In this document: positions 42,622-52,851 of the stretch, in pieces
Layout of the letters: every line of letters starts with the position of its first letter
Position numbering within the stretch: position 1 is the first letter of the stretch
From: Glycomyces tritici
GTDB taxonomy: Bacteria; Actinomycetota; Actinomycetes; Mycobacteriales; Micromonosporaceae
Direction: 5' to 3'
Assembly: GCF_030403505.1 (NCBI RefSeq)
Contig: NZ_JAUEMJ010000001.1
Location: forward strand, 495,762 to 559,761
DNA: 64,000 bases
The notes under the pieces: generated by a model
The model's database searches: none
What the model saw: only the letters and a program-made list of their open reading frames with translations
What the model was told of the DNA's origin: nothing
Program-made: the position numbers and the translations under genes

Positions 42622-43827
42622 CTAGCCTTTCGGGAGCTCGACGATGGCGAGACCGGCGCGCGCCTTGGGCACGAACCAGGTCGACTTGCGCGGCATCTTC
42701 AGCCGCTGGAGGTTCACATCGATGAAGTCGGGGACCGTGACCGGCGCGATGAGGATCGCCAGGTCGGCCTTGCCCGCGTCCACCTGCTCGGCGAGCCACG
42801 ACGCCGGGTAGTCGCCGCCCACGTACGTGATGCGCTTGTCCCCCGCGTCCCAGCCGAGCAGGCCCGTGAAGACCTCGTTCTCGACCTGCGTGTGGTCGAG
42901 CCGGTCCACGACCGAGCCCTCCACGCCCGGGAACGCGATCTCCCAGGTGCGGCCCTGGCCGTAGACGACCACGGTGCCGCCCTCGGACGGGGTCTCGGGC
43001 GGGCCGTCGGTCTCGATGACCGAGGCGCCGATCTGCCCGATCTGCTCCACCAGCTGCGCGGCCGAACCGGGCAGGCCCTTGACGAGGCGGTGGTAGGGGC
43101 GGATGACGACCGACTGCGGGGTGGTGATCACCGCGAGGAACCGGTCGAGCCCGCCCACCTGGGCGGCCAGCGAGCGGTGGTTGCCGTCGGCGACGATGAG
43201 GTCGCCGTCCCCGGCCAGCGCGGTCAGGGCCTCGCCGGCCTCGCCGCCGATCGCCCAGATCTCGTGCGAGCGCCCGGCCTCGTCCACATCCTTCGCGACG
43301 GGCTCGCCCGCTTCGGCGACGGCGGCCTCAATCGCGGCGTGCAGTTCCTCGCCGCGGCTCGACTGGAGCAGCAGGACGGGGCTGAGCAGGTGGCGCAGGC
43401 GCTGGTTGAGCTCATTGCGCTGCTTGACCTTCTCGATGAAGACGTCCTCGTTGCGGATGACCTTGCCGGGCTCCTCCGCGGAGGAGGAGATCTCGGCGGT
43501 GTCGACGAGGCAGAACACGCCGTACGCGGTGGGCTCCTCGCCGCCGGAGATCCGGTAGGCGACGGCCACGTCGCCGAACGCGGCGAAGCGCCCGGCCTCT
43601 TTGAGGGCCGCGAGCCGCTCGGCCGCGGCGGGCAGCGCCTGCTCGAACGTGAGTCCGGCGGCCACCGCCTCGGGCGTGTGGGCGGGCATCTCGACGCCCA
43701 GCATGGAGGTCGGGTTCGCCTCGATGATCCGCGTGATCTCGGTTTCGTCGGGGAACTCGTCGTAGTTCTTCGCACCAGTGCTCCCAGTGGAGAGCCAGGC
43801 CTGGTCGATCGGGTGTGCAGCAGTCAC
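42622..43827 (-). CDS. DUF1015-family protein
   Basis: A 401-residue cytoplasmic protein of the DUF1015 family. Recognisable parts are NPTSMLGVEMPAHTPEAV, PTAYGVFCLVDTAEI, VIRNEDVFIEKVKQRNELN and LIVADGNHRSLAAQVGG, the last being the conserved DGNHR block. The family function is not established; a kinase-like or nucleotide-binding role has been proposed in general terms. GTG at 43827 is preceded by TACCCT on the minus strand (43839-43834) with a six-base gap, a leaderless promoter layout. It is followed directly by rpiB. Confidence 0.85.
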   Translation of the reverse strand: MTAAHPIDQAWLSTGSTGAKNYDEFPDETEITRIIEANPTSMLGVEMPAHTPEAVAAGLTFEQALPAAAERLAALKEAGRFAAFGDVAVAYRISGGEEPTAYGVFCLVDTAEISSSAEEPGKVIRNEDVFIEKVKQRNELNQRLRHLLSPVLLLQSSRGEELHAAIEAAVAEAGEPVAKDVDEAGRSHEIWAIGGEAGEALTALAGDGDLIVADGNHRSLAAQVGGLDRFLAVITTPQSVVIRPYHRLVKGLPGSAAQLVEQIGQIGASVIETDGPPETPSEGGTVVVYGQGRTWEIAFPGVEGSVVDRLDHTQVENEVFTGLLGWDAGDKRITYVGGDYPASWLAEQVDAGKADLAILIAPVTVPDFIDVNLQRLKMPRKSTWFVPKARAGLAIVELPKG

Positions 43828-43869
43828 GCCACGAGGGTAGTCGACCCGCTTCGGCGCCCACGTGGCCGC

Positions 43870-44433
43870 TTAATGAACTTCCAAGATTTGACACCCTCCC
43901 TCTTCCTGAGAGGGATTTCCCGGCTTGCGGTCCGCGATTGCGATCCGGCTACGGGTGGGTTCCAGCGTCACCGAGGAGGGCTCCGCAGGCAGATCTCTGG
44001 ACCAAGCGACCTTCAGTTCTCCGACCTTCGCCACATACAACCGGCCGCTCCGCCGCAGCGCGAACCCTCGACGCGTGAACCGGGCCGTCTGCGTCCCGGC
44101 CCGGCGCTTGAAACGGGGCAGTCCGACGCGCGGGCCTCGGCGCTTCCCACTCAACGAATCGAAGAAGTTCTGGTAGGCCGTATGGCAGTCCCGCAGCACC
44201 TGCTGCAGCGACACTGTCGATACCTCTGCCATCCAGGACCGCTCCTTGGTGCGCTTCGCCTCGGTGATCAACACCTTGTCGAGCAACGCCGTCGTCGGGT
44301 AAGGAAGCCCTGCAACGTGCCTCCGAGCCGCAACCGCGTCGTTCCAAACCGTGCGCACACATCCGAACGTCCGCGCGAGCACGGCCCGCTGCGGCAATGT
44401 CGGACAGACCCGATATCGGCATCGAAGCAGCAC
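43870..44433 (-). pseudogene. tnpB: Truncated TnpB (IS200/IS605-type) remnant, RuvC domain deleted
   Basis: The first about 150 residues match actinobacterial TnpB/OrfB: MLLRCRYRVCPTLPQRAVLA, FGCVRTVWNDAVAARR and the GPRVGLPRFKRRAGTQTARF block, then LPAEPSSVTL. At that point the frame jumps to a tail (RSRIAIADRKPGNPSQEEGG) that belongs to the element's 3' end. A normal protein would be about 400 residues with a RuvC-like DED nuclease and zinc finger, so an internal deletion of roughly 600 bp or more has removed them. It cannot be an active nuclease. No tnpA is adjacent. Base composition is slightly less GC-rich than its neighbours. Confidence 0.8.
43888..43921 (-). ncRNA. Retained omega-RNA (right-end) segment of the tnpB remnant
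   Basis: On the minus strand the segment reads GGGAAATCCCTCTCAGGAAG and continues with AGGGAGGGTGTCAA. It forms a 7-bp hairpin (TCCCTCT/AGAGGGA) typical of the right end of IS1341/IS605 elements, which is also the 3' scaffold of the TnpB guide RNA. The sequence immediately beyond it, ATCTTGGAAGTTCATTAAGC, would be the guide. Whether it is still transcribed is unknown. Confidence 0.5.
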
Positions 44434-44628
44434 ACCTGTACAACGACTCTCCCGGCGATCCGAAACTGCCTCGCGGCATGACCGTGCTCACGTCCACTGC
44501 CGGGATCTCGGGGCAGGTTGCCGCCCGCACCTCTTCCAAGCCTGGAGCGATGGCTTCCCGCTACGGATGAGGACCTCCAGCCGGATGTGACACACTTCTT
44601 TCATATCCGAACCCTGACTGGAGGCATT

Positions 44629-47169
<2,541 letters not shown>

Positions 47170-47184
47170 CACCGGATCGAGCCT

Positions 47185-47235
47185 GCTCGGGGCTCCGGGA
47201 CCGCTGCGCACAACGGCGGTCCCGGAGCCCCGAGC
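47185..47235 (+). terminator. pepN terminator with a 20-bp stem
   Basis: A perfect 20-bp stem (GCTCGGGGCTCCGGGACCGC and complement) with an 11-base loop starts 15 bp after the pepN stop and is followed by GCTTTT. Confidence 0.9.
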
Positions 47236-47315
47236 GCTTTTCGCACCGTTGATAAGCTCGCCTTGTCGCAAGCCCCCCTGTGCCTCCCGAACCTCGAATA
47301 GGAGAAAGAGCCGTC

Positions 47316-48248
47316 TTGTCCGCGCTTTTGCCGGTGGTCGTCCTGAGCGCCACCTTGGTCGCGTTGTTCGGGATCGTCCTGCCGCTCCTGCTGCTCGGCC
47401 CCGTGCTCGCCTCGCGCACCCGGCCGCAGCCCCAGCAGCTGATGTTCGCCGTCGTGCTCCTCATCCCCACCGTGCTCATCGGCTCGGGCTTCATGGCCTG
47501 GTGGGCCGTCGACTGGCTGCGCCGCTACGACGTGCCCGCGCCGGAGCTCGTGGGCATCTCGCTGGTCGCGGCGGCCGTGATCGGCCTGATGGCGCCGCTG
47601 CGCCTGCCCGGCGGGAACGGGCCGTTCTGGCTCAAGCCGCTGCTCGGCCTCGCCTCGGGCGTGCTCGTGCCGATGTCGATCATCTGGACGGCCGACGCGG
47701 GCCTGCACGAGGTCGCCGCCGTCGGCATCGGCGTGCTCGTGCTCGCCGTGCTCGTGGTGCTGTTCCGGCTCGTCGCGAAGCCGCTCGCCGACCGCCGCCA
47801 GACCAAGCAGGCCCAGAACTCGGTGCGGCGCTTCCAAGGCCAGCTCGTGGACGTCACCGACGCGGCGTGGAGCCTCTCCAGCGCGCGCGGCGACGCCAAC
47901 CGGATCGTGCTCACCTACAGCGGCGAGTCCGGCGGCAAGACCGTCGGCGCGGTCCTGATGCTCAAGCGCGACATGGAATGGGTGCCCACGGCCAAGGAGA
48001 ACGAGTCGGCCGTGTTCGAGCTCGCGAAGGGCCTCAACGGCCAGCCGACCGAGGCGGTCCTGGCGCAGAAGCAGATCGGCTCCCCCGCGACGCTGACCAT
48101 GCGCATCCCGGGGACGACGATCCTGTCGATCCGCGAGACCGTCGCCGACTCGCTCTCATGGGTCGAGTTCATCGGCAAGCTCGAACTCACCGAAGCGGAC
48201 GACCTGCTCAAGCGCCAGTTCCCTGAGAACGCCGGAAAGTCGAAGTAG
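47316..48248 (+). CDS. Conserved membrane protein, function unknown
   Basis: A 310-residue protein I do not recognise beyond its layout. Four or five helices fill the first half (VVVLSATLVALFGIVLPLLL, FAVVLLIPTVLIGSGFMAWW, GISLVAAAVIGLMAPL, VGIGVLVLAVLVVLFRLVA). A soluble domain of about 140 residues follows, with a basic linker (DRRQTKQAQNSVRRFQGQ) and LTMRIPGTTILSIRETVADS. TTG at 47316 is chosen because GGAGAAAG lies nine bases upstream; a GTG-type start 36 bp earlier lacks a site. It stands alone between two strong terminators. Confidence 0.7.
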   Translation: MSALLPVVVLSATLVALFGIVLPLLLLGPVLASRTRPQPQQLMFAVVLLIPTVLIGSGFMAWWAVDWLRRYDVPAPELVGISLVAAAVIGLMAPLRLPGGNGPFWLKPLLGLASGVLVPMSIIWTADAGLHEVAAVGIGVLVLAVLVVLFRLVAKPLADRRQTKQAQNSVRRFQGQLVDVTDAAWSLSSARGDANRIVLTYSGESGGKTVGAVLMLKRDMEWVPTAKENESAVFELAKGLNGQPTEAVLAQKQIGSPATLTMRIPGTTILSIRETVADSLSWVEFIGKLELTEADDLLKRQFPENAGKSK

Positions 48249-48259
48249 CCCAAGGCAGA

Positions 48260-48295
48260 GCGACGGCCCGGAAGCCTCGGCTTCCGGGCCGTCGC
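48260..48295. terminator. Bidirectional terminator
   Basis: A perfect 16-bp stem (GCGACGGCCCGGAAGC and complement, CTCG loop) lies between the convergent membrane-protein gene (ends 48248) and DUF5130 gene (ends 48307). Confidence 0.85.
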
Positions 48296-48306
48296 CATGT
48301 TCGGGT

Positions 48307-48741
48307 CTAGCGGCTCGCGGCCGTCTCCGCGAGCATGCGCAGGCCGGTGATGATGCCGCCGGCCAGCTGCCCGGCGCCGAACGCGGCCTCCATCGAGAAG
48401 ACCACGAGCGCCGCGGAGCGGTCCGGGACCTTCTCCTGGGCGAGCTTGCCCGTCACGATCTCCACCTGCCGCTGCTCGGGCGAGACGGCGATGAGGATCG
48501 AGCGGTCGGGGTCGGAGAGCTTGTCGTGCAGGTCCTCCGCCGCGCCGCGGACCGGGTCGTGCAGCGGTCCGACGTAGACGCTGTAGTGCAGGCCGCCGCC
48601 GTCGCGCTCGGCGACGGAGAGGGCCTCGTCGATGTGCAGCAGTTCGCGGGTGTCGAACGGGCCTTCGAGGACGGCCGGCTGGACGTCCTCGGGGCTCTTG
48701 TCGACGCCCTCGACGATCGCCACCTGGTTACCACTTGCCAT
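48307..48741 (-). CDS. DUF5130 protein (TPM-like fold)
   Basis: A 144-residue cytoplasmic protein matching DUF5130: FDTRELLHIDEALSVAERDG, HYSVYVGPLHDPVRGAAEDL and RSILIAVSPEQRQVEIVTG. The last region resembles TPM-domain proteins. The function is unknown. The ATG at 48741 has GGGAGG six bases upstream; its first 14 bases overlap the end of the small membrane-protein gene upstream, so the two are coupled. It neighbours an HNH gene, glbO and pepN, a group I recall as also clustered in Mycobacterium. Confidence 0.82.
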   Translation of the reverse strand: MASGNQVAIVEGVDKSPEDVQPAVLEGPFDTRELLHIDEALSVAERDGGGLHYSVYVGPLHDPVRGAAEDLHDKLSDPDRSILIAVSPEQRQVEIVTGKLAQEKVPDRSAALVVFSMEAAFGAGQLAGGIITGLRMLAETAASR

Positions 48742-48988
48742 GCGAGCCTCCCTTGGGTCCACTGGCGACAGCCTCGGCGCCGTGGGCGCCGGACTCGAGT
48801 TCGGCCAAGCCGGACTCGCCTGCCACCGCGCCATTGCGGGCGACGAACCACACCGGTTTGAAGTTGTAGGGCTCGCCCGCGCGGTAGCGGGACTGCGGCC
48901 TCGGGTGCCGCAGGAAGATCACGGCGAAGACCGCGACCACAACCAGGATCGGGGCGCCGAACAGTATCAGCAAGTCCTGGATCGTCAT
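48728..48988 (-). CDS. Small single-helix membrane protein
   Basis: An 86-residue protein with one N-terminal helix (DLLILFGAPILVVVAVFAVI), a basic stop-transfer segment (FLRHPRPQSRYRAG), a conserved-looking YNFKPVWFVARNG and a Gly-rich tail. GGGGAGC precedes the ATG. It overlaps the DUF5130 gene by 14 bases. Its leader contains the 22-bp element at 49059-49080. I do not recognise a function. Confidence 0.7.
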   Translation of the reverse strand: MTIQDLLILFGAPILVVVAVFAVIFLRHPRPQSRYRAGEPYNFKPVWFVARNGAVAGESGLAELESGAHGAEAVASGPKGGSHGKW

Positions 48989-49058
48989 GTTGCTCCCCTA
49001 AATACAGGTACAGGGCGACTCGGCAAAGTCACGGCCGGCAGGCCGCCGCCCCGCTCTC

Positions 49059-49080
49059 TAACGGCTGGCAAGCGGGCACC
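49059..49080 (-). promoter_or_regulatory. Leader element shared with the PASTA kinase gene
   Basis: Read on the minus strand, the 22-bp copy starts GGTGCCCGCTTGCCAGCCGT and is 20/22 identical to 36204-36225, here 70 bases before the small membrane-protein ATG. A shorter second copy (CTGCCGGCCGT) follows about 30 bases later. A TAGTCT hexamer lies upstream at about 49100. Confidence 0.4.
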
Positions 49081-49191
49081 ATGCCTGCCACCCAGACTAA
49101 TCCAATTACGCCCCTCACATCGCCGCAGGTGGTAACTCGGTGCAGCCGGTCGCACAAGGGCCGAAAGCATCGGTGCGCCAAGGCAAGCACG

Positions 49192-49239
49192 CGAACAGGG
49201 CCCGCCGGCGGTCATGCGACTGCCGGCGGGCCCTGTTCG
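49192..49239 (-). terminator. HNH gene terminator
   Basis: A perfect 18-bp stem (CGAACAGGGCCCGCCGGC and complement) with a 12-base loop lies 12 bp past the HNH stop on the minus strand. It insulates the small membrane-protein/DUF5130 operon downstream. The rest of 48989-49250 contains the leader of that operon and no further gene. Confidence 0.8.
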
Positions 49240-49250
49240 TCCGATGGCGG

Positions 49251-49862
49251 CTACGAGAGCCGGGCGCGCTCCTTCCCGTGGCGGGGAAGCCAGGCCTCCC
49301 ACGCCGGGTCGGGACGGCGCTGGCCGCGGAAGCCGCGCAGCTGCCAGCCCGAAGGCGGCCGGGGCACCCGAGGGAGGCGCCAGCCGAGTTCGGCCAAGGT
49401 CTTGTCGCTCTTGCGGTGGTTGCAGGGGGCGCACGCCGCCACGACGTTGTCCCACGTGTGCGTCCCGCCGCGCGAGCGGGGCACCACGTGGTCGATGGTC
49501 TCGGCCGACGCGTTGCAGTACACGCAGCGCCAGTCGTCGCGGGCGAAGACACCGCGCCGAGAGGGGCTCGACCCGACCTGCCTGGGGATGGGCACATAGC
49601 GGTTGAGGCGGACCACCGAGGGCACGGGGATGTGCATGGTTTCGGAGCGCAGAAAACCGTCACCAGGAGTGACGGTTTCGGCCTTGCGCGTCAGCAGCAG
49701 CACCGCCGCCCGCTTCACTGGTATCACGCACAGAGGCTCGTAGCTCTGATTCAGGACGAGGGCTGAGCCCAGCGTGGCCGTATTGAGCGTGAAAAGATTC
49801 GGGAGCATCCCTGGGGCAGGGTCATCGCTGTCGAGCGTGCTCCTATGTCGAGGACCTATCAC
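49251..49862 (-). CDS. HNH endonuclease
   Basis: A 203-residue predicted nuclease. The HNH motif is complete: zinc-binding CVYCNASAETIDHVVPRSRG and then THTWDNVVAACAPCNHRKSD, giving the His-Asn-His set and two CxxC pairs. The N-terminal ALVLNQSYEPLCVIPVKRA block is typical of the actinobacterial chromosomal HNH family, whose role is unknown. The GTG at 49862 is chosen because GGAGGT lies nine bases upstream; an ATG at 49883 and one at 49787 (MLPNLF) are alternatives. It is not linked to a restriction, toxin or phage gene. Confidence 0.85.
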   Translation of the reverse strand: MIGPRHRSTLDSDDPAPGMLPNLFTLNTATLGSALVLNQSYEPLCVIPVKRAAVLLLTRKAETVTPGDGFLRSETMHIPVPSVVRLNRYVPIPRQVGSSPSRRGVFARDDWRCVYCNASAETIDHVVPRSRGGTHTWDNVVAACAPCNHRKSDKTLAELGWRLPRVPRPPSGWQLRGFRGQRRPDPAWEAWLPRHGKERARLS

Positions 49863-50065
49863 GGTGACGTACCTCCAAGCCATCGGTCCCGTCAAGTTTG
49901 ACCTATATCTCAGAAAATTGCACCCTGGTTCCGTGGGATCTTGAATGACGCGCGAATATCGTCTGTGCGGACCCCGGGCGACACCGGATCGAACGGACGT
50001 CGCCAAGGGTGCGCGCGCGCCGTGAACACTGCGGCCGCACCTCGATGACCTTGAGAAGGACGAAC

Positions 50066-51097
50066 GTGGAACTGCTTGCCGCCACCGAGGGGAACCCGTG
50101 CGACCCGGGTTTCAACTCGTGCTCGCTGCTGTACAAGATCACCAACAGCGAAGAGTTCGCCGTCGACGGCGGCGTGGTCCTCGACAAGATCGGCCAGGTC
50201 CTGCTCATCGTCCTGGCGGCCGTCTTCCTCCGCTGGCTCGCCAACCGCGCCATCGAGCGCATCATCAAGCAGGTCACCTCGATCAAGGGCCCGCAGTCGA
50301 TCGCCGACCTCGCCGACAAGCTCGGCTCCGGCAACGCCCGCCGCGACGAGCTCCTCGGCGACCGCAGCGACAAGCGCGCCGAGACCCTCACCGGCGTGCT
50401 CCAGCACGTCTCCGGGATCGTGATCTTCGCCGTCGGGTTCATGCTGGTGCTCAGCGCCTTCAACGTCAACCTCGCGCCGATCCTCGCCAGCGCGGGCATC
50501 GCCGGCATCGCCATCGGCTTCGGCGCGCAGAACCTGGTGCAGGACTACCTGGCCGGGATCTTCATCCTCATCGAGGACCAGTACGGCGTGGGCGACAACG
50601 TCGACGTCGGCGACGCCCAGGGCACGGTGGTCGACATGGGCCTGCGCGTCACCACGCTCCGGTCGCTCGACGGGACGCTGTGGTACGTGCGCAACGGGCA
50701 GATCCTGCGGGTCGGCAACTCCAGCCAGAGCTGGGCGTACGTGGTGGTGGACACGCCGCTGCCGCCGACGACGGACATCGACCGGGCCGGGGAGATCATC
50801 ACGCAGGTCGCCGAGGAGTTCGTGGCGGACGAGGACTGGAGCACCCACATCCTCAAGGAGCCGGAGTACCTCGGCCCGGTCGAGATGACGATCGACGAGA
50901 TCAAGGTGCGCCTGGGCGTGCGGACCACCTCTGACCAGCAGTGGGCGGCCGGGCGTGAGCTGCGTCTGCGGGTCACGGAGGCGCTGCGGGCGGCGGGGAT
51001 CATCGATCTGGCCTCGGCCGGGCGGATCTACGTGCCGCGCACGATCGCGAACGGCGGGGCCGCCGGTGCGGCCGGGGCGTCCGGAACGACCGCTTAG
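50066..51097 (+). CDS. MscS-type mechanosensitive channel
   Basis: A 343-residue small-conductance mechanosensitive channel that should release solutes on osmotic downshock. Helices: ILDK-type segment IGQVLLIVLAAVFLRWLAN, VSGIVIFAVGFMLVLSAF and the pore helix APILASAGIAGIAIGFGAQN, followed by LVQDYLAGIFILIEDQYGVG and the beta domain (VVDMGLRVTTLRSLDGT). GTG at 50066 is preceded by GAAGGA five bases upstream, better than a start 57 bp earlier. The Gly/Ala-rich tail (GGAAGAAGASGTTA) is probably disordered. The next gene is glbO. Confidence 0.92.
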   Translation: MELLAATEGNPCDPGFNSCSLLYKITNSEEFAVDGGVVLDKIGQVLLIVLAAVFLRWLANRAIERIIKQVTSIKGPQSIADLADKLGSGNARRDELLGDRSDKRAETLTGVLQHVSGIVIFAVGFMLVLSAFNVNLAPILASAGIAGIAIGFGAQNLVQDYLAGIFILIEDQYGVGDNVDVGDAQGTVVDMGLRVTTLRSLDGTLWYVRNGQILRVGNSSQSWAYVVVDTPLPPTTDIDRAGEIITQVAEEFVADEDWSTHILKEPEYLGPVEMTIDEIKVRLGVRTTSDQQWAAGRELRLRVTEALRAAGIIDLASAGRIYVPRTIANGGAAGAAGASGTTA

Positions 51098-51176
51098 ACA
51101 GTGATATAGGGCCCATTCGGTGTGACGCGTGCCGGATCGGCTTCCCAGTCGGTCCTGCCCTTGGCACGATTGGGAG

Positions 51177-51605
51177 ATGCCTAGTGACAGCCCGCGGGCC
51201 GTGGTGGCCTTGACGCCGACCGGACAGCCTGCCCCCACGCAGTCCTTCTATGAGGCCGTGGGCGGCGAGGAGACGTTCGAGCGCCTGACCGCCGCGTTCT
51301 ACGCCCAGGTGGCCGACGACCCGATCATGCGGCCCATGTACCCCGAAGAGGACCTGGGTCCGGCCGCGCGGCGGCTGAAGATGTTCCTCGAGCAGTACTG
51401 GGGCGGCCCGCACACCTACTCGGAGGAGCGGGGCCACCCGCGCCTGCGGATGCGCCACGCCCCTTACACGATCGGCGAGCGCGAGCGCGACGCCTGGCTG
51501 CGCTGCATGCGCCACGCGATGGACGAGGTCGCGCTCCCTGCCGAGTACGACAAGGTCATGTGGGAGTACATGGAGCGCGCGGCGGACTTCATGCGGAACG
51601 CATGA
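51177..51605 (+). CDS. glbO: Group II truncated haemoglobin
   Basis: A 142-residue oxygen- or NO-handling haem protein of the GlbO/trHbO type. It has SFYEAVGGEETFERLTAAFY, DPIMRPMYPEED (Tyr CD1 region), LKMFLEQYWGGPHTYSEERG, the proximal His in LRMRHAPYTIG and the group II Trp G8 in ERDAWLRCMRHAM. It has a 35-residue N-terminal extension. The ATG at 51177 probably has a leaderless or short-leader transcript (CACGAT six bases or so upstream). The last codons (MRNA) lie in the first copy of a 29-bp tandem repeat that continues past the stop. Confidence 0.93.
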   Translation: MPSDSPRAVVALTPTGQPAPTQSFYEAVGGEETFERLTAAFYAQVADDPIMRPMYPEEDLGPAARRLKMFLEQYWGGPHTYSEERGHPRLRMRHAPYTIGERERDAWLRCMRHAMDEVALPAEYDKVMWEYMERAADFMRNA

Positions 51606-51696
51606 AGCATGTGAGCAGCATGCGGAACGCATGAAGCGTGTGAACATCACACGGAACGCATGAAGCTGAAACACTCAACGAGGAACGCCTGAGGCG
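51594..51696. repeat. 29-bp tandem repeat starting in the glbO 3' end
   Basis: Copies begin at 51594, 51623 and 51652, each starting CGGAACGCATGAAGC and ending in a variable GTGAxCAxCA part. A fourth, decayed copy (GGAACGCCTGAGGCG) starts near 51682. The first copy contains the last codons and stop of glbO, so the array looks like a duplication of the gene's 3' end into the intergenic DNA. It sits just before the terminator at 51.73 kb. Confidence 0.85.
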
Positions 51697-51724
51697 CCTT
51701 CCACACCAAGGCAACTGAACAAGC

Positions 51725-51758
51725 GAACGGAGCGGCGGGATCACCCGCCGCTCCGTTC
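51725..51758. terminator. Bidirectional terminator
   Basis: A perfect 15-bp stem (GAACGGAGCGGCGGG and complement, ATCA loop) between glbO and the convergent Pro-rich membrane-protein gene, followed by CTCGTTCG. Confidence 0.85.
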
Positions 51759-51773
51759 TCGTTCGTCCTCAGG

Positions 51774-52712
51774 TCAGGCGAGGCACTGGCGCTCGACTTC
51801 GCGGTACAGCTCGTCGTGGGCCTGGGCCCATTCCATGTACTCGGCGCTGGCGAGGTCCTCGAGGTCGTCGATGGTGCCCGGGTACTCGTCGGCGATCAGG
51901 ATGTCGAGCGCGTCGGAGCAGGCCTGGCGGGCCTCGGAGTCGCCTTGGAGGTTGTCGCGCTCCAGTTGCAGCGCAACGATCTCGTCCTCGAGTTCGGCCT
52001 TCTCGGCGTCGAGGGCGTCGCGCTGCTCCTCGACTGACTCCAGTTCTTCGGCCTGCTCGGTGAAGTCGTTCGCCTTCTGCGAGTACAGGATGCCGAAGGT
52101 CGCGGTCGCGGCGAGGAGCACGAACGCGATGACGCCGAAGGCCACGGCGGCCTTGTTGCGGGGTTTGCGCGGTGCCGGCGGCAGCGGCATCGGGCCCGTC
52201 TGCATGCCGGGGGGCGGGCCTGCGGGCGAGCCCATCGGCGGCGGGCCGGCGGGAGCGCCCATCTGCGGCGGACCGGCCGGGGATCCCATGGGCGGCGGGG
52301 TCATCGCGTAGCCCTGGGCGGGCGGGGCCGCCGGAGACGGGAGGGTCGTCTGCGGCATGGCGCCGGTCGAGGAGGCGGGGGCCTGGGCCGGGGGGTATCC
52401 GGGTAGGTCCGCGGGGCGCGGGGCCGCGGACGGCTGCGCTTCGGTGAGGAAGTCGTCGTTCGAGGGGGCGAACGCGGATTGCGGTGCCGGAGAAGGCGAA
52501 GGGGCGGGGGCGGCTTGGGGGGCGGGTTGCGGGACCGCTCCGGGGACCACCTTCACGGTCGCGTCGGCTTCGGATTCGAAGACGGACGGGGAGGCCTGGA
52601 CGGGGTTCCGGACCTCGGCATCCGGCTGCGGCCCTTGGGGTGCAGGGTCTGGAGTGACCGGAGGAGGCGCGGGTGACTCATGAGGCTGGGCGCCTTGGTG
52701 TTCGGGGGTCAT
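51774..52712 (-). CDS. Pro-rich single-pass membrane protein with coiled coil
   Basis: A 312-residue protein of no recognised family. The first 180 residues are cytoplasmic-type Pro/Ala-rich disorder, including three degenerate 8-residue repeats (PPMGSPAG, PQMGAPAG, PPMGSPAG). One helix follows (AVAFGVIAFVLLAATATFGI, about 190-210), then an acidic extracellular coiled coil (EQAEELESVEEQRDALDAEK, about 220-260) and a C-terminal globular part with two Cys (ARQACSDALDI and VERQCLA) that could form a disulfide. The shape resembles actinobacterial envelope proteins attached to kinases or septal machinery, but that is only analogy. Confidence 0.7.
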   Translation of the reverse strand: MTPEHQGAQPHESPAPPPVTPDPAPQGPQPDAEVRNPVQASPSVFESEADATVKVVPGAVPQPAPQAAPAPSPSPAPQSAFAPSNDDFLTEAQPSAAPRPADLPGYPPAQAPASSTGAMPQTTLPSPAAPPAQGYAMTPPPMGSPAGPPQMGAPAGPPPMGSPAGPPPGMQTGPMPLPPAPRKPRNKAAVAFGVIAFVLLAATATFGILYSQKANDFTEQAEELESVEEQRDALDAEKAELEDEIVALQLERDNLQGDSEARQACSDALDILIADEYPGTIDDLEDLASAEYMEWAQAHDELYREVERQCLA

Positions 52713-52789
52713 GGAGGTCTCCTATCCAATTTGGAGATGGGGGTTCCTCATGATCGTACCGACTCAAAGCTCATCGCACCTGCTCAAAG

Positions 52790-52825
52790 CGCCGCCCCGG
52801 ACTCCCATGGGAGTCCGGGGCGGCG
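52790..52825. terminator. Perfect 36-bp palindrome, likely bidirectional terminator
   Basis: Both 18-bp halves are exact complements with no spacer (centre at 52807/52808; left half starts CGCCGCCCCGGACTCCCA). As RNA it folds to a long GC hairpin. It lies 26 bp past the YbjN-like gene's stop and before the start of the Pro-rich gene on the same strand. Confidence 0.7.
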
Positions 52826-52851
52826 TCGCACAACGGTCAGACCGGCAGGGT

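Noticed and set aside
49251..49862. Phage or restriction HNH nuclease
   Set aside because: No phage, methylase or toxin-antitoxin genes are adjacent, and the N-terminal block matches the chromosomal actinobacterial family.
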